Shown one piece after another: positions 8,968 through 18,252 of a DNA stretch of 64,000 nucleotides (within the stretch, counting starts at the first letter, position 1; every line of letters starts with the position of its first letter). The translations under genes and the position numbers were made by a program. The stretch is taken from contig NZ_OY781371.1 in NCBI RefSeq assembly GCF_963676665.1, positions 496,001 through 560,000 of the forward strand, given 5' to 3'. Under the pieces are notes generated by a model, which was given only the letters and a program-made list of their open reading frames with translations, was not told the origin of the DNA and did no database searches. Source of the stretch: an uncultured Tolumonas sp. (GTDB lineage Bacteria > Pseudomonadota > Gammaproteobacteria > Enterobacterales > Aeromonadaceae).

Positions 8968-10341
8968 GTGAAAATAAAGCGCGTATTTGCCAAGGATATG
9001 AGAACAGCCCTGGCGGAAGTAAAAGAATTATTAGGGCCTGATGCCGTCATCATGTCCAATAAAAAAGTGACCGGTGGCATCGAAATCGTTGCTGCTGTTG
9101 ACTACCAGACTGCGCAGGGTGCCCAGTCGATGCCAACCGCAAGAGCATTAAAAGAAGATCGCGTGGAGTTTACAGGGCAACGTCCTGAATCGCAGATGAG
9201 TGCTGCATTTGATAACGCCAAAGAAAAGGTAGCGGATAGTCTGGGCGCTTTATTGGCCAGACAGAGCAAACTTGTGCGTGAACAGCAATCGTTTGGATTA
9301 CCGCCGACACTGGAAGAACAAGCCAAGATGGCACCTGAGCCCGCAAGACCACGACCTCTTGCCAGTTCTCGCCAATCTTCTTCTGCCTCTTCTGCGCATA
9401 AAGATAAAGAAATGGAAGCCATGCGTTCAGAAATGGCTTCCATCCGTAAATTACTGCAACACCAGTTATCAGGTTTAATGTGGCAGGAAGTTGAGCGTAG
9501 AGAGCCTATTCGTGCTTTGCTGATTAAACAACTGCTCAAGGGTGGTTTTACTGAAACGCTGGCAGATCAACTCGCGGGTATGGTGCCGGAAGATATTCCG
9601 TTAGATGATGCATGGCAACATATCGAACGTTTACTGACTCAACAACTGAAGGTCGGTGATGACGAAATTATGCGATTCGGTGGCGCTGTTGCTTTATTAG
9701 GGCCAACAGGGGTAGGAAAAACGACCACTATTGCCAAATTAGCCGCTCGATTTGCCATGAAATATGGTGCGGAACAAGTAGCGTTGATTACTACCGATCA
9801 CTATCGGATCGGTGCACAAGATCAATTGCAAACTTATGGCCGGATCATGGGCTGCCAAGTCAGAGCAGTTACCAATGTTGAAGAATTAGGTACTGCGCTC
9901 TATCAACTGCGCAATCGTCGGTTAGTTCTTATTGATACAGCTGGCATGGGGCAACGTGATGTTCGTTTGAATGAACAACTCGATACATTAATTCAAAATA
10001 GCCGGGTCAAAATTCGTCACTATCTGGTGTTACCTGCTACAGCACAACGTCGGGTATTACAGGAAGCGTATGAACATTTTCACCGTATCCCATTGAGCGG
10101 CTGCATTTTGACCAAGTTGGATGAAAGTCTCAATCTTGGCGATGTCCTGGATGTCTGTATTCAAAACTCGTTGCCTATCAGTTACGTTACTAACGGACAA
10201 CGCGTGCCGGAAGATATTCAGCTACCGAATGTTGCAGAGTTAGTGTCGGTTACCATGCAACAACTGGATGCGCAGACGGGTCAGCCCTATTATTGGAGCA
10301 GTGACCCCCATGAGCCGAATCATGCGGAGTTTTATGAATAA
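8968..10341 (+). CDS. flhF: Flagellar biosynthesis regulator FlhF (SRP-type GTPase)
   Basis: SRP-family GTPase that marks the cell pole for flagellum assembly in polar-flagellated bacteria. It is 457 residues: an N-terminal basic segment (MKIKRVFAKDMRTALAEVKELLGPDA), a variable linker, then the NG domain with the P-loop GPTGVGKTTTIAKLAARF at about residue 245, ITTDHYRIGAQDQL, the DTAGM motif and TKLDES. The start is GTG with a strong GGGAGG-type ribosome site upstream. Its presence with flhG indicates a polar rather than peritrichous flagellum. Confidence 0.96.
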   Translation: MKIKRVFAKDMRTALAEVKELLGPDAVIMSNKKVTGGIEIVAAVDYQTAQGAQSMPTARALKEDRVEFTGQRPESQMSAAFDNAKEKVADSLGALLARQSKLVREQQSFGLPPTLEEQAKMAPEPARPRPLASSRQSSSASSAHKDKEMEAMRSEMASIRKLLQHQLSGLMWQEVERREPIRALLIKQLLKGGFTETLADQLAGMVPEDIPLDDAWQHIERLLTQQLKVGDDEIMRFGGAVALLGPTGVGKTTTIAKLAARFAMKYGAEQVALITTDHYRIGAQDQLQTYGRIMGCQVRAVTNVEELGTALYQLRNRRLVLIDTAGMGQRDVRLNEQLDTLIQNSRVKIRHYLVLPATAQRRVLQEAYEHFHRIPLSGCILTKLDESLNLGDVLDVCIQNSLPISYVTNGQRVPEDIQLPNVAELVSVTMQQLDAQTGQPYYWSSDPHEPNHAEFYE

Positions 10342-11218
10342 AATGGGTGTAACTATGAATCAAGCCAGTGGTCTGCGGAATATGCAGCGTAATCACCGCA
10401 TCAAAGTTGTCACCGTGACAGGTGGTAAAGGGGGCGTCGGTAAATCGAATGTCACTTTGAATGTCGGTATGAGCTTGGCCGCACAAGGCAAACGGGTGTT
10501 GATATTAGATGCCGACTTAGGTTTGGCTAACCTCGACGTTATGCTGGGTCTCCGGGTACATAAAAATCTGTCACATGTGCTTTCTGGGCAATGTTCACTC
10601 GACGACATTATTATTGAAGGGCCAAATGGGTTGATGATTATCCCAGCAACGTCGGGTACTCAATCCATGGTTGAATTATCACCGTCTGAGCATGCAGGGT
10701 TAATCCGAGCTTTTAGTGAATTGCAGACACCGATTGATATGCTGCTGGTGGATACTGCTGCTGGTATTTCTGACATGGTGATGAGTTTTGCGCGTGCGGC
10801 CCAAGATGTCATGGTGGTGGTCTGTGATGAGCCAACCTCGATCACCGATGCTTACGCACTGATCAAACTCCTTTCCCGAGAATATGGTGTTTTTCGTTTT
10901 CGCATTGTTGCCAACATGGTGCGCAGTTTACGCGAAGGGCAAGAGCTCTTTACTAAATTGACTCGGGTCACCGATCGTTTTCTTGATGCCTCACTGGAAT
11001 TAGTTGCCTGTATTCCTTACGACAATAATGTTCGCCAAGCAGTAAAAAAACAAAAAGTGATCGTTGATGCGTTTCCTAAATCACCCGCATCACTGGCATT
11101 CCGAGCATTAGCGAATAAAGTTTCCAGTTGGCCAATACCAAACCAGCCAGGTGGTCATTTAGAATTTTTCATTGAAAACTTGTTACAACCCAAAAAAGTT
11201 GTAGGTGAAAATCAATGA
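10334..11218 (+). CDS. flhG: Flagellar number regulator FlhG (FleN, MinD-like ATPase)
   Basis: MinD/ParA-like ATPase that limits polar flagellum number, acting against FlhF and on the flagellar master regulator. It has a deviant Walker A motif (TGGKGGVGKSNVTLN), DADLGLANLDVMLGL, and DTAAGISDMV as the switch region. Its N-terminal QASGLRNM matches the FlhF-activating motif of FlhG (DQASGLR type). I start at ATG 10334, which overlaps the flhF end by 8 bp and follows GGAG; ATGs at 10343 and 10355 are alternatives. It ends inside the fliA start (ATGATG). Confidence 0.94.
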   Translation: MNKMGVTMNQASGLRNMQRNHRIKVVTVTGGKGGVGKSNVTLNVGMSLAAQGKRVLILDADLGLANLDVMLGLRVHKNLSHVLSGQCSLDDIIIEGPNGLMIIPATSGTQSMVELSPSEHAGLIRAFSELQTPIDMLLVDTAAGISDMVMSFARAAQDVMVVVCDEPTSITDAYALIKLLSREYGVFRFRIVANMVRSLREGQELFTKLTRVTDRFLDASLELVACIPYDNNVRQAVKKQKVIVDAFPKSPASLAFRALANKVSSWPIPNQPGGHLEFFIENLLQPKKVVGENQ

Positions 11219-11937
11219 TGAACAAAGCTCAAGCCTATCATCGCCAACAAGATCCTAACCGGCTGGTTGAAAGATATGCAGGGCTGGTGAAACGGATTGG
11301 GCAACATATGTTGGCTCGTCTGCCCAGCAGTGTACAGCTGGATGATTTATTACAAGCAGGAATGATTGGACTGCTTGATGCTTACCGGAATTATGATGCT
11401 GGGAAAGGGGCTAGTTTTGAAACTTATGCCGGCATTCGTATTCGAGGTGCAATGATTGATGAAATCCGTCAGGGAGACTGGGTTCCACGCTCGGTTCATC
11501 GTAATACCCGACGCATATCTGACGCTATTCATGAAGTAGAAACTGAACATGGGCGGGATGCCCGAGATAGTGAAGTTGCCGCGAAACTTGAAGTTGGCCT
11601 GGCTGAATACCACAGTATGTTAAACGACACAGCCTGTGGTCGTATTGTCGGTATCGAAGATTTAGGCGTCACTGATGACGTGATCGGTGGTGTTGATGCC
11701 GTTTCTGACATGAGTCATTCCTTTGACACCGTCGCGAATGAGCGTTTTTCAACCGCACTATCTGAATGTATTTCACAATTGCCTGAAAGAGAAGCACTTA
11801 TCTTGTCGCTTTACTATGATGAAGAATTGAATTTAAAGGAAATAGGACAAATACTTGATGTAAGTGAGTCTCGAGTTAGCCAGATTCAAAGTCAGGCACT
11901 TCACAGAATCAGAGCTCGAATGAAAGAATGGTATTGA
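11215..11937 (+). CDS. fliA: RNA polymerase sigma factor FliA (sigma-28)
   Basis: Sigma-28 factor for late flagellar and chemotaxis genes. It is 240 residues with sigma region 2 (DLLQAGMIGLLDAYRNYDAGKGASFETYA split by conserved aromatic residues, then RIRGAMIDEIRQGDWVPRSV), region 3, and region 4 (SLYYDEELNLKEIGQILDVSESRVSQI). It starts within the flhG stop. A likely target promoter in this window is at 23464-23490, ahead of fliK2-flhX. Confidence 0.97.
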   Translation: MMNKAQAYHRQQDPNRLVERYAGLVKRIGQHMLARLPSSVQLDDLLQAGMIGLLDAYRNYDAGKGASFETYAGIRIRGAMIDEIRQGDWVPRSVHRNTRRISDAIHEVETEHGRDARDSEVAAKLEVGLAEYHSMLNDTACGRIVGIEDLGVTDDVIGGVDAVSDMSHSFDTVANERFSTALSECISQLPEREALILSLYYDEELNLKEIGQILDVSESRVSQIQSQALHRIRARMKEWY

Positions 11938-12045
11938 TAACACAATTAGTTGGCTACACTGACGGTGACGTATCAGGCATAATAAGACATATAGACAGGT
12001 TAATTATTTCCTTAGTCTGATTGGGTGGTTGTTTAGGAGGACACT

Positions 12046-12429
12046 TTGGATAAAAACATGAAAATCCTCATTGTTGATGATTTTTCAACAATGCGCCGGA
12101 TAATCAAAAATTTGCTCCGGGATTTGGGGCTAAATAACACCCACGAGGCAGATGATGGTAATACTGCATTGCCGATGCTGAAAAATGGTGATTTTGACTT
12201 TGTTGTAACAGACTGGAACATGCCGGGCATGCAAGGCATTGATTTATTGAAGGCAATCCGCGCTGATGAATCTTTGCGCCATCTGCCGGTATTAATGGTG
12301 ACTGCAGAAGCCAAACGTGAACAGATCATCGAAGCAGCTCAGGCTGGTGTTAATGGTTATATCGTTAAACCTTTCACTGCAGCAACGTTGAAAGAAAAAC
12401 TGGATAAGATTTTCGAGCGAATTGGCTGA
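12046..12429 (+). CDS. cheY: Chemotaxis response regulator CheY
   Basis: Receiver protein phosphorylated by CheA; it binds FliM to change motor direction. It is 127 residues with all active-site residues visible: D11/D12, phospho-acceptor D56 in [10 protein letters not shown]86 in VTAEA and K108 in VKPF. I prefer the TTG start at 12046 because AGGAGG lies about 5 bp upstream. The in-frame ATG at 12058 (MKILIVDD) is the alternative but is too far from that site. There are 108 bp between fliA and cheY, without a recognisable sigma-28 or sigma-54 promoter. Confidence 0.95.
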   Translation: MDKNMKILIVDDFSTMRRIIKNLLRDLGLNNTHEADDGNTALPMLKNGDFDFVVTDWNMPGMQGIDLLKAIRADESLRHLPVLMVTAEAKREQIIEAAQAGVNGYIVKPFTAATLKEKLDKIFERIG

Positions 12430-12442
12430 TACAGGGGTATCT

Positions 12443-13189
12443 ATGAAGGCGCAAGTACCTTTAATAACCCTCGATCAGGCTAAAAAGCTGGTAGAACTGC
12501 TGGAACAAGGGTTACAGCATGAGGCGAATTTAATGTTGGCAGATGTTTGCCAGCCTAATGCTCATGCTCTTTTTGCGGAACTTGGGCATTTAACCAGACA
12601 GTTACACACATCATTGCAAGAGTTTCAACTTGATCCACGAATTCCTGCGTTAGCAGAAAAAGATATTCCGGATGCAAGAGAGCGGCTTAATTATGTCATT
12701 GATATGACGGATAAAGCAGCAAATCGAACAATGGATGCTGTTGAGGCTTGTTTGCCGTTGTCAGATAAGCTTAATGATAATATTCAGCGTATTTTGCCTG
12801 ATTGGAACGCGTTAATGACGCGCAATATTGTTGTTGGTCAATTTAAAACCTTGTGTCATCAACTAGATGACTTCATCAAAGTTTCTGAATTGGATGCAGA
12901 TAAGCTTCGTCATTTACTCACAGACATTCTTATGGCTCAGGATTTTCAGGATCTAACTGGGCAAATGATCCGTAAAGTCATTGCGTTGGTACAGGAAGTT
13001 GAAAATAAATTGGTTGAAATGCTGACGATGTTTGGTGATTTAGACATCACAGCTGAAACTACTTCACAAAACCAGCAGCCAGAACGCAATATCGAAGCCG
13101 AAGGTCCTATTATTAACAAAGAGTTGCGAACAGACGTGGTGAATAATCAAGACGACGTTGATGATTTGCTGTCAAGTTTAGGTTTCTAG
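12443..13189 (+). CDS. cheZ: Protein phosphatase CheZ
   Basis: Dephosphorylates CheY-P to terminate the chemotaxis signal. It is about 248 residues from the ATG at 12443 (MKAQVPLITLDQ), which follows AGGGG; an upstream in-frame TTG at 12422 overlaps cheY and is less likely. The long helical-hairpin core contains the catalytic segment MAQDFQDLTGQMI (Asp and Gln near the active site). The extreme C-terminus DDVDDLLSSLGF is the CheY-binding helix, joined by a flexible Gln/Asn-rich linker. Confidence 0.95.
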   Translation: MKAQVPLITLDQAKKLVELLEQGLQHEANLMLADVCQPNAHALFAELGHLTRQLHTSLQEFQLDPRIPALAEKDIPDARERLNYVIDMTDKAANRTMDAVEACLPLSDKLNDNIQRILPDWNALMTRNIVVGQFKTLCHQLDDFIKVSELDADKLRHLLTDILMAQDFQDLTGQMIRKVIALVQEVENKLVEMLTMFGDLDITAETTSQNQQPERNIEAEGPIINKELRTDVVNNQDDVDDLLSSLGF

Positions 13190-13199
13190 GGAGTAATAC

Positions 13200-15320
13200 A
13201 TGGGCTTCGAAGTTGATGAGGATATTCTGCAGGACTTTTTAGTCGAAGCATCTGAAATTCTTGAACAGCTGTCCGAACAGTTGGTCGAGCTGGAAAAACG
13301 TCCGGATGATCGCGAATTATTGAATGCCATTTTCCGTGGTTTTCATACCGTAAAAGGTGGTGCAGGGTTCTTATCTCTGGGCGAACTGGTTGATGTTTGC
13401 CATGGTGCAGAAAACGTATTTGATATTTTACGTACTGGTAAGCAGCAAATTAGTGCTGAATTAATGGATGTTATCCTGCAGGCGTTAGACACCGTTAACG
13501 AAATGTTTGGTCGTGTCCAAAATCGCGATCCTTTAGAACCAGCATCTCCTGCATTACTCGAAGCTCTTCATCATCTTGCTGATCCGGCTCATATTGCGAA
13601 AGTTGCAGCCGCAGTTGCCAAACCAGCTGTAGTGGTTGCACCGCCTGCTCCTGTAGCGCCTCCACCTGTAACTGCTGCATCATCTTCTGGCAACAGTATT
13701 GATGAGATTACTGACGATGAATTTGAACGTTTGCTGGATGAACTGCATGGTCCAGGAAAAGCGCCAGCTGTGACGGCTACAGCATCTACATCTGACGCTG
13801 TTGGTGATATTACCGATGACGAATTTGAAGCTCTGTTGGATCAATTACATGGTGCCGGTAAACACGTTGGTCGTCCAGACGCAGCTCCTACATCAGAAGC
13901 GCAAGTACCTCCACCTTCAGTGCCCGTTTCATCCTCAGCAACGGCTGGTGACGAGATCTCTGATGATGATTTTGAAAAACTGCTGGATCAGTTGCATGGT
14001 CAAGGTAAAGGGCCATCTGCAGTAGCTGCAGCACCAGCTAATACTGAAGAAGCTGCTTCTGAACCAGCTCAACATATTCAAGAAATAGAACCAGAAATAA
14101 CAACGAAAGCGGCAGTTGCTGCTCAACCACCGGCTCAGCAGCAGGCTGTTCAGTCAGAAACTACTGTTCGTGTCGACACGCGCACCCTCGATGTCATCAT
14201 GAATATGGTGGGCGAGTTAGTTTTAGTCCGCAATCGCTTAATTAGTTTAGGTGTTGCCAGTAACGATGAAGATCTAGCAAAAGCTGTCTCAAATCTCGAC
14301 GTAGTGACGGCTGATTTACAAGGTGCGGTGATGAAAACCCGCATGCAACCGATTAAAAAGGTTTTTGGCCGTTTCCCTCGCGTTGTTCGTGATTTGGCTC
14401 GTAGTCTGAAGAAAGACATTGAGTTAATCATGGAAGGTGAAGAAACCGATCTGGACAAAAACCTTGTTGAAGCTTTGGCTGATCCGTTAGTGCATCTGGT
14501 TCGCAACTCTTGCGATCATGGTGTTGAGTTGCCTGAAAAACGTGAAGCAGCAGGAAAACCAAGAAAAGGTACCATTACATTGCGTGCTTCTCAGGAGGGT
14601 GATCACATCCTTCTGAGTATTACGGATGATGGTGCCGGTATGGATCCTGAGAAACTCAAAGAAATTGCAGTTAGCCGTGGTGTTCTTGACCATGATACTG
14701 CTGCCAGAATGAGTGATACAGAGGCATTTAATCTGATTTTTGCTCCTGGGTTTTCAACGAAACAGCAAATTTCGGATATATCCGGCCGTGGTGTTGGCAT
14801 GGATGTCGTGAAAACCAGCATTACTCAGTTAAACGGTACGATTAACATTCATTCCTCAAAAGGAACGGGTACTCGTATTGAAATTAAAGTGCCGTTGACA
14901 CTGGCTATATTGCCGACACTAATGGTAGAGGTTGGCCACCAAACCTTCGCATTACCTTTGAGCAGTGTTAATGAAATATTCTATTTGAATCTAACTAACT
15001 CCAAAATGGTTGATGGCCAGCTGACGATTATTGTTCGTGATAAGGCTATTCCACTCTTTTTCTTGCAGGAGTGGCTCATCCGCGGTGGGCATGGCAACAG
15101 AACCGAAAGCGGGCATGTCGTTATCGTCCAGGTTGGTCAGAAACAAATAGGCTTTGTTGTGGATAATCTGATCGGACAAGAAGAGGTCGTTATTAAACCT
15201 CTGGATAATTTGTTGCACGGAACTCCGGGAATGGCTGGAGCAACCATCACTAGCGATGGCGGTATAGCCTTGATTCTGGATATTCCGGGATTATTGAAGC
15301 ATTACGCGCGTCGCAGATAA
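13200..15320 (+). CDS. cheA: Chemotaxis histidine kinase CheA with a repeat-bearing linker
   Basis: Receives signals from MCP arrays through CheW and phosphorylates CheY and CheB. It is 706 residues: an HPt domain with phospho-His in FHTVKGGAGFL (about residue 49), a long Ala/Pro-rich linker (about 135-325), a dimerisation helix domain (RVDTRTLDVIMNMVGELVLVRN), a catalytic ATPase domain (LVRNSCDHGVE, DDGAGMD, GRGVGMDVV) and a C-terminal CheW-like domain. The linker holds three copies of an acidic motif described as a separate feature. No classical CheY-binding P2 domain is evident between HPt and dimerisation domain. GGGAG precedes the ATG. Confidence 0.97.
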   Translation: MGFEVDEDILQDFLVEASEILEQLSEQLVELEKRPDDRELLNAIFRGFHTVKGGAGFLSLGELVDVCHGAENVFDILRTGKQQISAELMDVILQALDTVNEMFGRVQNRDPLEPASPALLEALHHLADPAHIAKVAAAVAKPAVVVAPPAPVAPPPVTAASSSGNSIDEITDDEFERLLDELHGPGKAPAVTATASTSDAVGDITDDEFEALLDQLHGAGKHVGRPDAAPTSEAQVPPPSVPVSSSATAGDEISDDDFEKLLDQLHGQGKGPSAVAAAPANTEEAASEPAQHIQEIEPEITTKAAVAAQPPAQQQAVQSETTVRVDTRTLDVIMNMVGELVLVRNRLISLGVASNDEDLAKAVSNLDVVTADLQGAVMKTRMQPIKKVFGRFPRVVRDLARSLKKDIELIMEGEETDLDKNLVEALADPLVHLVRNSCDHGVELPEKREAAGKPRKGTITLRASQEGDHILLSITDDGAGMDPEKLKEIAVSRGVLDHDTAARMSDTEAFNLIFAPGFSTKQQISDISGRGVGMDVVKTSITQLNGTINIHSSKGTGTRIEIKVPLTLAILPTLMVEVGHQTFALPLSSVNEIFYLNLTNSKMVDGQLTIIVRDKAIPLFFLQEWLIRGGHGNRTESGHVVIVQVGQKQIGFVVDNLIGQEEVVIKPLDNLLHGTPGMAGATITSDGGIALILDIPGLLKHYARRR
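13701..14009 (+). repeat. Three imperfect repeats encoding a 20-residue acidic motif in the CheA linker
   Basis: Residues 168-187, 202-221 and 251-270 of CheA share the pattern D-E-I-[TS]-D-D-[ED]-F-E-x-L-L-D-x-L-H-G-x-G-K (DNA 13701-13760, 13803-13862, 13950-14009). They are separated by Ala/Pro/Ser-rich spacers of 14 and 29 residues. In vibrios, the CheA linker contains an element (LID) that binds the ParP/ParC polar-anchoring proteins. parC and parP genes are present here at 18253-19790, so these repeats are plausible anchor-binding motifs. That role is inferred. Confidence 0.85.
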
Positions 15321-15341
15321 CAAAGAGATAATAAATAGAAC

Positions 15342-16466
15342 ATGGCCGTAAAAGTACTAGTCGTGGACGACTCCAGTTTCTTCCGGCGCCGCGTCACAGA
15401 AATCGTTAATCAGGATCCACTACTTGAGGTAGTGGATACTGCTGTGAATGGTAAGGAAGCAATAGAAAAAGCCTTGAATTTGCGTCCAGATGTGATCACG
15501 ATGGATATTGAAATGCCCGTGTTAGATGGTATTTCTGCTGTTCGTGAAATAATGGCGAAATGTCCTACTCCAATTTTAATGTTTTCATCATTAACGCAAG
15601 CGGGCGCCAAGGCGACGCTTGATGCGTTAGATGCTGGTGCTCTGGATTTTTTACCGAAAAAATTTGAAGACATTGCTCGGGATAAACAAGAAGCAATTAC
15701 ATTATTACAGCAGCGGATCAAGGCACTTTCTCGTCGTCGTATGTTTATGACGACACCAAGAGTGGCTACACCGACGCCGACCAATACGGGCTCCACATTA
15801 GCTCGTAGTATTACTAGCGTCACTAGTTCTCTGCGAACACAACCTGTCGCAGAGAAAGTGTCTGCGCCTGTGCATTACAAACGTTCAGGAAAAAGTTATC
15901 AGCTGGTTGCAATAGGAACTTCGACGGGAGGCCCTGTAGCGCTGCAGACCATATTGACGCAATTACCTGCTAATTTTCCACATCCAATTTTGCTTATTCA
16001 GCACATGCCATCTACGTTTACCAGCGCATTTGCAGCTCGTCTCAATAGCTTGTGCAAAATCTCGGTAAAGGAAGCCGAAGATGGTGATGTGCTTAAACCA
16101 GGGAATGCCTATTTAGCCCCAGGCGGTAAACAAATGCTGGTTGATGGGCGAGGAACATCAGCTCGTTTACGTATAATTGACGGTAATGACAAAGTTAATT
16201 ACAAACCCTGTGTTGATATCACTTTCGCATCTTTAGCTAAATCACACGGGGATAAAGTGCTTGCTATCATTCTGACTGGTATGGGGGCCGATGGACGTGA
16301 TGGCGCTCGACTGCTGAAAGATCAGGGGGCAACGATCTGGGCACAGGATGAAGCAAGTTGTGTTGTCTATGGCATGCCTCAAGCTGTGGCTAAAGCAGGC
16401 ATCTCATCTGAATCGTTACCTTTAGATCGTGTTGCTCAGCGCATTTCTGTAGAGGTAGGCATATAA
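15342..16466 (+). CDS. cheB: Protein-glutamate methylesterase/deamidase CheB
   Basis: Removes methyl groups from (and deamidates) MCPs for adaptation. It is 374 residues: an N-terminal receiver ([12 protein letters not shown]; phospho-Asp in [11 protein letters not shown]), a linker, and a C-terminal methylesterase with the catalytic triad regions [10 protein letters not shown] (Ser), [12 protein letters not shown] (His) and [11 protein letters not shown] (Asp). No cheR gene is in the window, so the matching methyltransferase must be elsewhere. Confidence 0.97.
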   Translation: MAVKVLVVDDSSFFRRRVTEIVNQDPLLEVVDTAVNGKEAIEKALNLRPDVITMDIEMPVLDGISAVREIMAKCPTPILMFSSLTQAGAKATLDALDAGALDFLPKKFEDIARDKQEAITLLQQRIKALSRRRMFMTTPRVATPTPTNTGSTLARSITSVTSSLRTQPVAEKVSAPVHYKRSGKSYQLVAIGTSTGGPVALQTILTQLPANFPHPILLIQHMPSTFTSAFAARLNSLCKISVKEAEDGDVLKPGNAYLAPGGKQMLVDGRGTSARLRIIDGNDKVNYKPCVDITFASLAKSHGDKVLAIILTGMGADGRDGARLLKDQGATIWAQDEASCVVYGMPQAVAKAGISSESLPLDRVAQRISVEVGI

Positions 16467-16467
16467 C

Positions 16468-17208
16468 ATGAACTTTTTGGGAATTATCGTTGCGATCGGT
16501 TGTGTTATCGCTGCAATGTTAATAGAAGGTGGGCATCCAAGTGCACTTATCAATGCTCCTGCCTTCCTGATTGTTATTGCCGGCACCACAGGCTGTGTAA
16601 TGGTCCAGTATCCCATTAAAGTTTTTGTAGGCGCGTTGACTAAATTCAAATGGCTGATTAAACCACCATTTCATGATCTGGCCGCACAGGTGGCCTTGTT
16701 GGAAGGTATGGCAACATTAGCTCGTCAACAGGGCTTATTGGCACTGGAAAATGAGATCAGCAAAATCGATGAACCATTTCTGAGCAAAGGCATTCAGATG
16801 GTTGTTGATGGTGTAGACAAAGAACAAGTTATTCATTTGCTTGAAAATGAAATTGAATTTGAACAGCATCAAATGGAACAATCTGCGAAGGTTTTTGAGG
16901 CATTTGGTGGGTATGCACCTACCATGGGTATATTGGGTGCTGTATTAGGTTTGATTCATGCGATGGGACTGTTGGATAAACCTGATCAGCTTGGCCCTGC
17001 AATTGCTGTTGCGTTCATTGCCACCATCTATGGTGTTGGCTCTTGTAATATCATTTTCCTGCCAACGGGTAATCGTCTTAAAAATATAGCGCATGGTGTC
17101 GCATTTTATAAAAACATGATCCTTGAAGGTATTTTATCCATTGCCAGCGGTGAAAATGCACTGCAGTTAAAACGGAGAATGGAAGTCTATCTAGAGGCTC
17201 ACCATTAA
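16468..17208 (+). CDS. motC: Flagellar motor stator protein MotC (MotA/PomA family)
   Basis: Stator subunit with MotA/TolQ/ExbB fold. It is 246 residues with four transmembrane segments (about 1-20, 30-50, 150-170, 185-205) and a cytoplasmic loop containing a charged stretch. The signature GGYAPTMGILGAVLGLIHAM and PAIAVAFIATIYGVGSCNI match the family. Its position between cheB and a MotB-like gene, followed by parA-like and cheW-like genes, mirrors the Pseudomonas cheYZAB-motCD order, so I use motC. The coupling ion (proton or sodium) cannot be decided from sequence here. Confidence 0.9.
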   Translation: MNFLGIIVAIGCVIAAMLIEGGHPSALINAPAFLIVIAGTTGCVMVQYPIKVFVGALTKFKWLIKPPFHDLAAQVALLEGMATLARQQGLLALENEISKIDEPFLSKGIQMVVDGVDKEQVIHLLENEIEFEQHQMEQSAKVFEAFGGYAPTMGILGAVLGLIHAMGLLDKPDQLGPAIAVAFIATIYGVGSCNIIFLPTGNRLKNIAHGVAFYKNMILEGILSIASGENALQLKRRMEVYLEAHH

Positions 17209-18242
17209 TGGCCAGAAAGAAGAAGCATGCCGAACATGAGAACCATGAACGATGGCTTGTGTCATACGCTGACTTGCTGACTCTTTTATTTGCCTTGTTT
17301 GTAGTTTTATATGCGTTTGCTACAGCCAAACAAACTGAATCTAAACAATTAATTCAGGGGTTGATGCAATCATTTTCTGACATGGGCTATATTTCACCGA
17401 GCACTGGTAACTCAGTAATGACGGCCAGCCCTAATGTGATGAGTAGTGGCGAGTCTTCCGAGCAACTTTCTATTCCTGCCAGCAAACCAACTATGCTCGT
17501 TCAGGCGCCGACTCAAGGCGGCGGCGGTGTCATGGATGTTGGTGCATCAACAACGGTTCCTCAACCATCAAGCAAATCGAAAGGTGATGATAAGAACGCA
17601 GGCGCAAACAACCCTCGACAAACGTCTATTGCAGCTCAAGTGGGCGAAAATAGCTCTGGTGCTCCTTTTGATAAAGTCCGCCAAGAGTTGCGTTCTGCTT
17701 TACAGCAACAAATTGCACAAGGTGCGGTGAGCTTTAGTGAGACAGAAGATTGGTTAACCATAGAGCTGAGTTCTGATTTAGTTTTTCCAGCTGGTAGTTC
17801 AACCCTGCTAAAGCGTTCCTTGCCTGTGATTCACAATATTGCTGCCATTGTTAAATCAATGAATAACTACATTCGTGTCCGTGGCTATACTGATAATACA
17901 CCCACAACAGTGGAGCTTTACGCATCCAACTGGGAGTTATCTGCAAAACGTGCAGAAGCGGTTTTGGTTAGCTTACAACGAGAAGGTATTGTGCCTGATC
18001 GAATGGCACTAGAAGCTTATGGTGAATATGCGCCTTTTGTTTCTAATTCTACAGACGAAGGTCGGAAACGTAATCGTAAGGTGACTATTGCGATTTCTAA
18101 ATACATCCGTGAAGTCAAAGCATTAGAGGTCATTGCACCTGTGGCAGCTGTTCAAGATACGCAGAATGCACCATCCGTTGATCCGGATAAACTGAAGGTT
18201 ATTCAGTTACCGGATGGCCGTTTTAAAGTTGAAAGTCGATAG
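17208..18242 (+). CDS. motD: Flagellar motor stator protein MotD (MotB family, OmpA-like domain)
   Basis: Partner of MotC that anchors the stator to peptidoglycan. It is 344 residues: a basic N-terminus, one transmembrane helix with the ion-binding Asp in WLVSYADLLTLLFALFVVLYA, a long low-complexity periplasmic linker (Gly/Ser/Gln, about residues 65-150), and a C-terminal OmpA-like peptidoglycan-binding domain (VRGYTDNTPTT and NWELSAKRAEAV). It overlaps the motC stop by one base (TAATG). Confidence 0.92.
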   Translation: MARKKKHAEHENHERWLVSYADLLTLLFALFVVLYAFATAKQTESKQLIQGLMQSFSDMGYISPSTGNSVMTASPNVMSSGESSEQLSIPASKPTMLVQAPTQGGGGVMDVGASTTVPQPSSKSKGDDKNAGANNPRQTSIAAQVGENSSGAPFDKVRQELRSALQQQIAQGAVSFSETEDWLTIELSSDLVFPAGSSTLLKRSLPVIHNIAAIVKSMNNYIRVRGYTDNTPTTVELYASNWELSAKRAEAVLVSLQREGIVPDRMALEAYGEYAPFVSNSTDEGRKRNRKVTIAISKYIREVKALEVIAPVAAVQDTQNAPSVDPDKLKVIQLPDGRFKVESR

Positions 18243-18252
18243 GGGCTTTGAT

